Positions 1 to 7,417 of a DNA stretch of 64,000 nt are shown here, piece after piece (within the stretch, counting starts at the first letter, position 1; the number at the start of each line of letters is the position of its first letter). Origin of the DNA: Parabacteroides merdae ATCC 43184 (GTDB lineage: Bacteria > Bacteroidota > Bacteroidia > Bacteroidales > Tannerellaceae); the NCBI RefSeq assembly GCF_025151215.1, contig NZ_CP102286.1:4092001-4156000 (forward strand), read 5' to 3'. The notes beneath the pieces are model-generated. The model did no database searches and was not told where the DNA came from. It worked only from the letters and a program-made list of their open reading frames with translations. A program made the position numbers and the translations under genes.

Positions 1-1611
1 GAATCTCAAGAACCGATGGGAACAGAAATGATGCTGGGGTTTGTCGCAAAAGATATGGAGACGAGCATAAATCTATATAACAGTGGCAATAACGAAGTGA
101 TTGATATAACAGGCGATGCTTCCTTTGCAGCAAAAGTCGTGCCGCCTTATTCAAAGATAACGTTCAAGATCACGAAGGATCTGCCGAGTGACAAACATGT
201 TTATTTGGCCATAACAGAAGTCAATGTCCGTCATTTGCCTGTTAAATATAGTCTGCTCCCCTATGAAAAGTGGACGATGGACAATGGTGTATCGGGTGAA
301 AGCATCATCTCTTTGTATGAAAATAAATCGGCAAAGCCGGAAGATGAAGTAGACGGATTAGCCACCGGCAGGGATTTTTATATGTATGAAAATTTGCAAG
401 GTGAGAATAATATTAACAACGATGATCCATCATTAAAAACTCCTGTTGGTTTGGAGGTCCCGACAATAGGAGATGGCAAGATCGACTATACTGAGTGGTT
501 TAAAAAATGGTCTTCCGTACCTTGTACTTATATAGAGGTGAAAGGGAATTACACGATTTTTACTTCTGAACCGGGTGTCAATCATGTCGGGGATGGCGAG
601 ATCAACTATCGTTTTTTCTTAGGTGAGAATAGTACATCGGATTTCAATATCAAACGCAATACTCATTATAATGTGACTTTGGCCTTTACCGGTTTGGCCG
701 GCAAGAACGAATTGCAGTATGAATGGCGCGTACAAGCGGATCTGGAAAACTCGACGTTTTATCCGAAGGGAACATTGGTAATTGATGGGGCTCCTTCAAC
801 CATTGGCATCGTTCCTTTTTATGTGGTTAACAATAGTGGTAGTGCTGTAAACATGACTACTGATGGATACACAGGTTCTGATATGAAAGTTTTTTATGAA
901 ACTACAGAGTCTGGATATTGGACAAATGCTTCGACAGCAACTGTTGAAGTAAAGAATAATAATTATAGTAAATTGGGTGTTGCAAGTAATTATATTGGAA
1001 TCATTGGAAGCCAAGGACATACAAGTATCTATGGAGAGAATAATGAATATAAGAATCAAAATACAAATACGGAAGTTAAGGAAGAAAGTGACAATTATAC
1101 TTTAAGAGATCAAGTCGCTAACGGTACTATCTATAGGAAAAGAGATTTCAAATTGAATACTGGAGAAACTATTGAAGTACACGAATATCCATTGCTGTAT
1201 TTAGGTGATTTGAGTAGTGGAATTGGGGCTGCTGGTTATTCTGCCTATTATGCACGAAGAGTTGATGGTGGATCTTATTCGGTTGGTGAGAGTTGGTTGA
1301 ATCAGTGGGAAACAAAAAGTGGAAAAGTACAGTCTGTGCAAGATGCCAAGTTATTGTGCAATGATCAATATGGAACGATGAATATTGATTACATTCAGTC
1401 TGTTTCAGGAACTGCTTATATCATATCTCTGTTGCCAACCCAAGAGGATATTAAAAAGATTATTTACCATGAAAAGAAGTTCCAATTGAAAGATGAAGCT
1501 TATTGGACAAGAGATGCCGGTTTGGTAAGTGGAAAAACGGGTGAACGGACTACATCACGCGATGGTGGTTATGTTCGATGCGTTTATAAAAGTAAAGGTT
1601 TGCTGAAATAA
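1..1611 (+). CDS. Fimbrial tip-like protein, DUF4906-type, 5' partial
   Basis: The frame is open to the window edge, so the N-terminus, including any signal peptide, is missing; the first internal Met is at base 16. The visible 536 residues are Ser/Thr/Asn-rich beta-type sequence. A stretch near residue 220 (NIKRNTHYNVTLAFTG) resembles the conserved strand of DUF4906 proteins, which occur as minor or tip components of Bacteroidales type V fimbriae. The C-terminal ~120 residues (YWTRDAG..., GGYVRCVYK) look like the lectin-like C-terminal domain seen in many such tip proteins. It lies 12 bp upstream of a fimbrillin and is probably co-transcribed with it. It is expected to be exported to the surface. 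The family assignment comes from motif resemblance only, so the exact domain name is uncertain. Confidence 0.6.
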   Translation, partial: ESQEPMGTEMMLGFVAKDMETSINLYNSGNNEVIDITGDASFAAKVVPPYSKITFKITKDLPSDKHVYLAITEVNVRHLPVKYSLLPYEKWTMDNGVSGESIISLYENKSAKPEDEVDGLATGRDFYMYENLQGENNINNDDPSLKTPVGLEVPTIGDGKIDYTEWFKKWSSVPCTYIEVKGNYTIFTSEPGVNHVGDGEINYRFFLGENSTSDFNIKRNTHYNVTLAFTGLAGKNELQYEWRVQADLENSTFYPKGTLVIDGAPSTIGIVPFYVVNNSGSAVNMTTDGYTGSDMKVFYETTESGYWTNASTATVEVKNNNYSKLGVASNYIGIIGSQGHTSIYGENNEYKNQNTNTEVKEESDNYTLRDQVANGTIYRKRDFKLNTGETIEVHEYPLLYLGDLSSGIGAAGYSAYYARRVDGGSYSVGESWLNQWETKSGKVQSVQDAKLLCNDQYGTMNIDYIQSVSGTAYIISLLPTQEDIKKIIYHEKKFQLKDEAYWTRDAGLVSGKTGERTTSRDGGYVRCVYKSKGLLK

Positions 1612-1623
1612 TATTATAGACTT

Positions 1624-2739
1624 ATGAAACTATCAAACATATTCCTCTCGACCCTGGCAGTACTCCTATGCTGTACTGCCTGCTCCAAGGATGAAGAATC
1701 ATTTAAGGGGAAGGATGCGGATGCTTCGTTGAGCATTGCGGTCAAGGCGGCGGGGTCGGCCGTAACGAAAGGGTTTCACCCGAATGATGAGAATGAGTTG
1801 GCCGGAGAGGCCAAAGTAAATAACCTTTCGGTGCTCGTTTTCGACGAAAGCGGTGCACAACTGATTGGCTATGGCTGGCAGGCAACCAACTCGGAAGGCG
1901 AGGCCTCTATCCTGAACGTGCCTGCTATGACCATGCGGGCGCAGATCGTGATCGTTTCCAATACGCCGGAAAATTCGCTTGCCGGTGTTACGAGCTATTC
2001 CGATTTCGAATCCAAGCTGGCACAACTTGCCGACCAGTCTCAGAGCAACCTGGTCATGAGCAGTCCGGTTATTACGACCCAAGCGCCTCTTGTCAAGGGA
2101 GACAACTATCTGGGATACGCATCGATGGGCAGTGAAAATATCAACGGTATCGCCGAACCAGTCGAAATCACTCGTCTTGCCGCCCGTCTCGACTTGGTCA
2201 ATGTCAAGACCGATTTTACAAAAACACTTCTGCGCAATCGTACAGTGAGAGTGGAAGAGGTCACGATATTGAACCAGAGTACGGCTTCACGTTTTTTCAG
2301 CCGTGATTATTGGGGAGTGGTGATGGCAACCGGACACCTCGGCAACAGCGATGCGACAGCATTGAACCGCGATATCGCCAACGGTTCTCCGATAAACGAC
2401 ACACCTTATGTGCACTACGTGATGGAAAACGATGGCTCTGAAGCCCCGACAGAAATACAGGTCAGAGCAACTTTGCTTGAAACGGACACGTATGAGGCGG
2501 AAACAAAAATATTCACCGCCGTAATCAACCGGAACGGTCTGGACAGAGGATATAATCACAACTACGTTAAACGCAACTATGTATATCGCCTGAATGTCAC
2601 CTTCGGAGATACCAGCTTCGATGGCGACCACGAAAAAGATCCCAATATACCGATTCCGCCACGGCCGACTACCGGAGACCTGGATGTACAAGTCGAAGTG
2701 GTCAATTGGGGACAAGTGAGCCAGGATGTTGAAATCTGA
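1624..2739 (+). CDS. FimA/Mfa1-family fimbrillin lipoprotein
   Basis: 371 residues with a lipoprotein signal ending in the lipobox LCCTACS (Cys about residue 20). The mature N-terminus has the fimbrillin pattern: VTKGFHPNDE followed by EAKVNNLSVLVFDESG. RLAARLDLVNVK near residue 190 is the conserved central strand of the FimA/Mfa1 fold. The C-terminal segment (DVQVEVVNWGQVSQDVEI) suits the strand exchanged during polymerisation. In P. gingivalis, such lipoproteins are exported, trimmed after an Arg by gingipain-type proteases, and polymerised by strand exchange into type V pili. Position between a tip-like protein and another fimbrillin supports a structural pilus role. Stalk versus accessory subunit cannot be decided from sequence. 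Confidence 0.8.
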   Translation: MKLSNIFLSTLAVLLCCTACSKDEESFKGKDADASLSIAVKAAGSAVTKGFHPNDENELAGEAKVNNLSVLVFDESGAQLIGYGWQATNSEGEASILNVPAMTMRAQIVIVSNTPENSLAGVTSYSDFESKLAQLADQSQSNLVMSSPVITTQAPLVKGDNYLGYASMGSENINGIAEPVEITRLAARLDLVNVKTDFTKTLLRNRTVRVEEVTILNQSTASRFFSRDYWGVVMATGHLGNSDATALNRDIANGSPINDTPYVHYVMENDGSEAPTEIQVRATLLETDTYEAETKIFTAVINRNGLDRGYNHNYVKRNYVYRLNVTFGDTSFDGDHEKDPNIPIPPRPTTGDLDVQVEVVNWGQVSQDVEI

Positions 2740-2796
2740 TGATGGCAACACATAGGGTAAATATTTAAAGTAGAACAAATTAAACGTATTATAATT

Positions 2797-4134
2797 ATGA
2801 AATTAAGAAATTTATTTTTAGCCTCTTTGGCAGTTTGCACAATGGCATCCTGCTCAAAAGACGATGACGGAATATCCGGCCCGCAGGAGGTAGACGCTTA
2901 TCTCTCTTTCGCCTCCACAACCGATGTCATGACGAAGGCATCGACCGAAGGTGACGCTGATGCCGGCAACGGCAAAGAAGCCAAGATCCAGTCTTTGACG
3001 GCTTATGTCTTTGACGAAGCCGGAAAGTATGTGATCAGTAAGCATGTCAGTTTGGAAGGTTCCGGTACGGTAGGTGAGGACTATAATGTTACTGGAGAAG
3101 GCGAAAATCAGTCCATCACCTCAATCAAGGCTATCCATGTGAAAGTGGCAAAACCGACTACAGAAGGGGGAAATTCTTCTACAACCTTTAAAGTTGTTTT
3201 GTTGGCCAATACGGAGCATTATAATGATGTTACCAAGTTAGTGGATTTGGAGGGAAAGACAACGAAAGACATCAGATCATTAAATGCTGTAGGAGTAGGA
3301 AAATCTTATTTGCCAATGCACAGTCCAGAGTTGACTGTTGGAGGTTTAAAGCCTTCTTCCGACACGGAACATTTCATAAATTGGTATAATGGTGCTTCTT
3401 CTTGTACACCGGAAAAAGTAACAGCAAAGGACGATCATACAGGAAGTATTCCAGCTGCAGGTGCGACTAAAGTAATAATGACTCGCTCCATCGCGCGTGT
3501 GCAATTGGTTTCTTTGAAGGCTGACTTCAGCGCATTGGAATCTGATGGTAAAACGATAAGATTTGATGTTACGTCTGTGTTCTTGGCCAATGTCCGTGCT
3601 AACGCATCGGTTATGGGCGAAGAAAATACGGGAGCCAGTTTCTACAGAGGAGCCCCTGAATCGTTTGATGAACATCAGTTTTTGATTGCATTGAATAGTA
3701 CTGTAGATGAAGCATTGGTGGCTACATATTCCGACAGGTCATTGACTACGGCTGGAAACGCTTTGACAGGATGGGATTTTGACAAATATATCAATGCAAA
3801 TAGCCCGGAAAGCATTATGGGTATTCCATTCACTGCTAATGGTGATGGGTCTTATTCGAAAGAAGAGGGTGGCGCTTACCAGACCCGTTTGATTATTGCC
3901 GGCAACTATTATGATGGGAATCAAAGTAAAGGAACAAGATACTTCCATATCCCTTTGAAGTTGGTTGGTGATGCCGGTAATGTTGCAAGCAACAAGTTTT
4001 TCAAGGTCTCGGCAACTATCACCGGTGAAGGTAGCCCGAATCCGGATGAAATCTTGGAAAATGCTTGTATCAATTTCAGTATTGAAGTGGCACCGTGGAA
4101 TGTGGTCGAGCAAACAGAAGATGATACGAATTAA
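2797..4134 (+). CDS. Fimbrillin-family lipoprotein
   Basis: 445 residues with a lipoprotein signal (CTMASCSKDDD; Cys about residue 19). The start of the mature protein, DAYLSFASTTDVMTKAST followed by KEAKIQSLTAYVFDEAGKY, is typical of Mfa1/FimA subunits. A central TRSIARVQLVSLKADF matches the conserved core strand. The C-terminus FSIEVAPWNVVEQTE resembles the terminal strands of stalk subunits. It lies 57 bp downstream of the previous fimbrillin on the same strand and is followed at once by a rho-independent terminator, so it is likely the last gene of that transcript. Confidence 0.8.
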   Translation: MKLRNLFLASLAVCTMASCSKDDDGISGPQEVDAYLSFASTTDVMTKASTEGDADAGNGKEAKIQSLTAYVFDEAGKYVISKHVSLEGSGTVGEDYNVTGEGENQSITSIKAIHVKVAKPTTEGGNSSTTFKVVLLANTEHYNDVTKLVDLEGKTTKDIRSLNAVGVGKSYLPMHSPELTVGGLKPSSDTEHFINWYNGASSCTPEKVTAKDDHTGSIPAAGATKVIMTRSIARVQLVSLKADFSALESDGKTIRFDVTSVFLANVRANASVMGEENTGASFYRGAPESFDEHQFLIALNSTVDEALVATYSDRSLTTAGNALTGWDFDKYINANSPESIMGIPFTANGDGSYSKEEGGAYQTRLIIAGNYYDGNQSKGTRYFHIPLKLVGDAGNVASNKFFKVSATITGEGSPNPDEILENACINFSIEVAPWNVVEQTEDDTN

Positions 4135-4160
4135 TAAAATCATTGATTCACAATAAACAA

Positions 4161-4193
4161 AGGGGACGTTTCAAAACGCCCCCTTATTTTTTG
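4161..4193 (+). terminator. Rho-independent terminator after fimbrillin gene
   Basis: Hairpin GGGGACGTTT / AAACGCCCCC with one A-C mismatch, followed by TTATTTTTT. It begins 26 bp after the stop codon at 4134 and separates the first fimbrial transcript from the next one. Confidence 0.8.
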
Positions 4194-4315
4194 TCTATTA
4201 AAAGAAGCTTATCGTTTCTATCGCAATTAAAGGGTGTACCTCTCAATTTGCCTTTTGGTATTTTTACCACTTAATCTTGAAAGTTTCGCCTATCGCCTCC
4301 TGTCGGCATTCCCTG

Positions 4316-4323
4316 TACATTTG
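4316..4323 (+). promoter_or_regulatory. Candidate -7 promoter box
   Basis: TACATTTG is a perfect match to the Bacteroidales -7 consensus TAnnTTTG. It lies 33 bp before the preferred start at 4357 and just after the terminator at 4161-4193. No good -33 TTTG is seen at the normal 19-21 bp spacing. It supports an internal start codon for the next gene, because the longer reading frame from 4234 would begin upstream of this promoter. Confidence 0.55.
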
Positions 4324-4356
4324 CACCGTAAGTCAAATGAGAAAATACATAGGATT

Positions 4357-5445
4357 ATGAAAATTAAGAATATATTTTTCGCAGCAATATTGGTTCTTGC
4401 CGGTTTTTCCTGCTCCATGGAAGATGATGCTATCATGAATGATGTAGAGAAGGGTATTGAAGAAGCCACGGAAGCTTATACAGTATTGGACTTCGGTGTC
4501 GCTTTTAATGAAATGGCTACAAAAGCTTCAACAACTGTTGTTCCCGGTGAAGACAGACCTGCAACAGGTGATGAGAACAATGACGAAAAAAAGATATCTG
4601 AAGTATCTGTATTCTTATTGGAAGATGGAAAGGTAATAGGTATTTTAATCCCCCAAAATAGGAATCAGGTAAGTTCTAATAGTGATGGTTCTATCACTTT
4701 GAAGGATCTGAAGTTTGTGACGAAGTACAAAACTAATCGTACATTGGAGGCCCATGTTGTTATAAATGGTAATCAATTTTTGAAAAATATCAATATTGGA
4801 GATGCACAAAGTGCTTTGAATCAACAAATATCCGGATGTCTTTCTGCGGATCAACTAATCAAATATGGTTCTACGCGCATTGTTTTTGGAAAAGATATAA
4901 CTAATTCTTATTCATCTCCGTCTGTTGCGGAAAATAATCCTACGACCATTCTTGTGAAGGTATCCCATGTGGCTGCACGACTTGACTTCTCTCAGTTTGA
5001 TGTGACACTTAACGGTTTTGAAGGGAATCCGACTGTTGTTTTTGATGAAGCTAAATTCGTGAACTTGCAACAAAATGGCAAGATTGTTGAAGGGGATGCG
5101 AGTGTCAATGTTAAAGATGGCGCTTTTTTGAACCGTAGTAACCGAATTGGAACGAGATGGACTGACATGGGAACAGCCTATGGCTATGCTAACCAATATA
5201 AACAAGATTCTGAAATGAATACAGCCTTGTATGTGAAGTTCACAGTTGACGGCAGAACATTTGAGAAAACATACCCGATCAATCCGGCTGGTATAACGAA
5301 GGAAGTCGATCATAACGGTATCAAAGGCGGCTACCTTTACGACATAAAAGTGCGTTGGACGATCACTCCGGACTGGGGAGATTCCACAATCGAATTCTAT
5401 ACGAGAGACTGGGTTCATAATTCCATCCCGGAAATTGTATTGTGA
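4357..5445 (+). CDS. Fimbrillin-family lipoprotein
   Basis: The frame is open from 4234, but the start at 4357 is preferred. It gives a clean lipoprotein signal (MKIKNIFFAAILVLAGFSC, Cys19) and lies downstream of a TAnnTTTG box. The product has 362 residues. VLDFGVAFNEMATKAST and KKISEVSVFLLEDGKVI match the fimbrillin N-terminal strands. VSHVAARLDFSQFDV is the conserved central strand, and the protein ends in a Trp-rich segment (RDWVHNSIPEIVL). It is a probable surface pilus subunit, transcribed separately from the two fimbrillins upstream and followed 53 bp later by a fifth subunit gene. Confidence 0.75.
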   Translation: MKIKNIFFAAILVLAGFSCSMEDDAIMNDVEKGIEEATEAYTVLDFGVAFNEMATKASTTVVPGEDRPATGDENNDEKKISEVSVFLLEDGKVIGILIPQNRNQVSSNSDGSITLKDLKFVTKYKTNRTLEAHVVINGNQFLKNINIGDAQSALNQQISGCLSADQLIKYGSTRIVFGKDITNSYSSPSVAENNPTTILVKVSHVAARLDFSQFDVTLNGFEGNPTVVFDEAKFVNLQQNGKIVEGDASVNVKDGAFLNRSNRIGTRWTDMGTAYGYANQYKQDSEMNTALYVKFTVDGRTFEKTYPINPAGITKEVDHNGIKGGYLYDIKVRWTITPDWGDSTIEFYTRDWVHNSIPEIVL

Positions 5446-5498
5446 TTAAATAGGAGAGTATAAAAATGAAAGTATCGACAGGTAAAATACACACAATT

Positions 5499-7001
5499 AT
5501 GAAAACGAAAAATATATTCCTGACAGCTATATCTGCATTGTTCATCTTTGCAGCATGTACTGAAGAAAAAATAATAGACGAGCCGGGCGTTTCCGGCAAA
5601 GGCGATCTCGTCATCGAACTATCTCCCTCTTCCGTCATCACAAAAGCTGCTGCAACAAACGAAGGATATGTGTATGCGACAGAGGAAGAATTGAATGTAG
5701 AGGATTGCTGGATATTCGTGTTCGGTGAAAATGAAAAATATATTACGTCTCAGTATTTTTCTGGCGATGCTTTATCGGAAACTGAGAATGAATATGTAGA
5801 TACCCCCGTTCCAAATGGAGGTAGCCAGACGTATAAAAAAGGATATACAATCACTTTAACCGGTTTGGATTATGGTACTTATGACTTTTGGGTCGTAGCC
5901 AATCCGACAGAGGCTAATGATGCTTATAAATCTTGTCAATCTCTGGATGCATTGAAGGAGATTATTGAAGGTGGCGATTCATATCAAACTGCATTTGCAG
6001 AGAAAGCTGACCAGTTGGTGAAAGTCGGTAACAAATCCGCAACATTTAACGTGACGACTGTCGCTTCTCCAATCCAGATCCCGTTAACACAGTTGGCTGC
6101 ACGGGTGGAACTGAAAGTGCGGGTGGATATTCCGAGACAATTGTTAGAAGGGAAATATGAGTATCCGGATTTAGGAAGTATGAGTGGAGTGCTTACAGAG
6201 GCACAATTAGAAAAATTATTCCCTGATGGTAAGATACCTGGAGGAGTAAAGACGAATGCACAAGAATTAAGTGAAAGAGACAGTAATGGTAAGCTAAAGT
6301 ATACATATTTTGGTCATCCCGTTACGACTACATCTACTCCCAAAAGTGCACATCCTGGTGCTTTGTCAGTTATTAAAAAGACAAAATATAAAGGTTTTTT
6401 GTTGAAAGAAATTAAGCTTGTGGTAGAGGATATACGAATTAAAAGTGAACTTGTGCCGAACAAAGAAGAATTTGAAGGACAGTTGGGTATAGCCTCTTTT
6501 GATCCGAATGAAGATGTAAGTACTACTTATTCTTTTAAATTTTACACATATACAAAAGAAGATTTAAAGATAAACTTGACGGGGAATCTTTATGATGCTG
6601 AATATCAAGTTTCTCAAAAAGGAAAAGTAGAAGATTGTATGTTTGTAAACGATAAGGCTCCAAGTGAGTTGGTTGCGCAGATTAATTCAGGTAATATTAA
6701 AGAGGGTGAAACCTTACATTTTACTGGTGGTAATGGTTGGGGAGATAAGGGAGTTGGTGTCATGCTCTGTAACGAGGAGACTTGGGTTGCTGTTGATGAA
6801 ACAATAGAAAATTCGACGATTGAGGGGGAGGTTAAGCATTATTCCTCCGGTAGCGTAACCCTGAAACCCGAAGGCGGTTTTCAAGTCGGCAATATGTATG
6901 AAGCATCTGCATTGATACAGAGTGTTCCGGCTACAGGTTCTTTAAATATAGTGATAGAAAATATTCAGTCTGGAGGCGAGATCAAATTCGGCTTCAATTA
7001 A
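5499..7001 (+). CDS. Large fimbrillin-like lipoprotein
   Basis: The start at 5499 gives a standard lipoprotein signal (MKTKNIFLTAISALFIFAAC); an upstream ATG at 5466 would add 11 residues and cannot be excluded. About 500 residues. The N-terminal pattern (LVIELSPSSVITKAA, then LNVEDCWIFVFGENEKY) and TQLAARVELKVRVDI near residue 200 are fimbrillin-like. It is longer than stalk subunits, with an extra domain ending IENIQSGGEIKFGFN, which would suit an accessory or tip-associated subunit. It ends 24 bp before a very large hairpin. No FimB/Mfa2-type anchor follows it. Confidence 0.65.
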   Translation: MKTKNIFLTAISALFIFAACTEEKIIDEPGVSGKGDLVIELSPSSVITKAAATNEGYVYATEEELNVEDCWIFVFGENEKYITSQYFSGDALSETENEYVDTPVPNGGSQTYKKGYTITLTGLDYGTYDFWVVANPTEANDAYKSCQSLDALKEIIEGGDSYQTAFAEKADQLVKVGNKSATFNVTTVASPIQIPLTQLAARVELKVRVDIPRQLLEGKYEYPDLGSMSGVLTEAQLEKLFPDGKIPGGVKTNAQELSERDSNGKLKYTYFGHPVTTTSTPKSAHPGALSVIKKTKYKGFLLKEIKLVVEDIRIKSELVPNKEEFEGQLGIASFDPNEDVSTTYSFKFYTYTKEDLKINLTGNLYDAEYQVSQKGKVEDCMFVNDKAPSELVAQINSGNIKEGETLHFTGGNGWGDKGVGVMLCNEETWVAVDETIENSTIEGEVKHYSSGSVTLKPEGGFQVGNMYEASALIQSVPATGSLNIVIENIQSGGEIKFGFN

Positions 7002-7024
7002 TTACCAAAGCGATTATTAGTCTT

Positions 7025-7099
7025 TCAAGGGCTATGCCGAAACAGCTTTGTTCCCGCACCAAGCGTGTGGAGACAAGGCTGTTTCGGCATAGCCCTTGA
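7025..7099 (+). repeat. Long perfect hairpin after fimbrial operon
   Basis: Two perfectly complementary 22-base arms (7025-7046 and 7078-7099) enclose an inner part that also pairs: TTGT with ACAA, and CCGCAC with GTGTGG through G-U pairs. It could act as a terminator for the preceding gene, although the following T-tract is weak (AATTTTG). The core (CTTTGTTCCCGC ... GACAAGG) recurs inside the hairpin at 29427-29517. Confidence 0.8.
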
Positions 7100-7167
7100 A
7101 TTTTGATGGAGGTGTGCCAATATCGGTATCCCCCGTTTTTCAGCAGTTTAAACCTCTATCTCCCCGC

Positions 7168-7404
7168 AAACTATCCCGAATCTTCCCACAAACTAACTCA
7201 AACCATGCCATAAACTAATTCATAGCATATTACATACTCTCGATAGATAGTACGACATAACACCGATAGGTAGTACTACCTATTAGCAATTCATAGTACT
7301 ACCTATACCTTATACATAGTACTACCTATCCCAACTTTCCTGTATGTCCCGGATTAGTTTATGGTATGGTTCGAGTTAGTTTCCGGTATGTTTTGTATTA
7401 GTTT
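7168..7404. repeat. Inverted sets of 22-bp repeats flanking iterons
   Basis: On the right, TTAGTTT occurs at 7354, 7376 and 7398, an exact 22-bp period, within a longer unit resembling TTAGTTTnnGGTATG. On the left, its reverse complement occurs at 7168 (AAACTAT), 7190 and 7212 (AAACTAA), again at 22-bp spacing. The inner parts form 29-base inverted arms (7191-7219 and 7353-7381) with two mismatches. The set lies immediately upstream of the VirE-like gene at 7418. Confidence 0.85.
7246..7329. repeat. Four 23-bp iterons upstream of VirE-like gene
   Basis: Copies start at 7246 (GATAGTACGACATAA, degenerate), 7269 (GGTAGTACTACCTAT), 7292 and 7315 (both CATAGTACTACCTAT), exactly 23 bp apart. The second copy lies in an 18-base perfect palindrome, ATAGGTAGTACTACCTAT (7266-7283). 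A 23-bp period puts each copy on nearly the same helix face, as expected for cooperative protein binding. Role inferred: operator or iteron-type origin for the adjacent helicase gene. Confidence 0.85.
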
Positions 7405-7417
7405 GTGCATAAAATAA

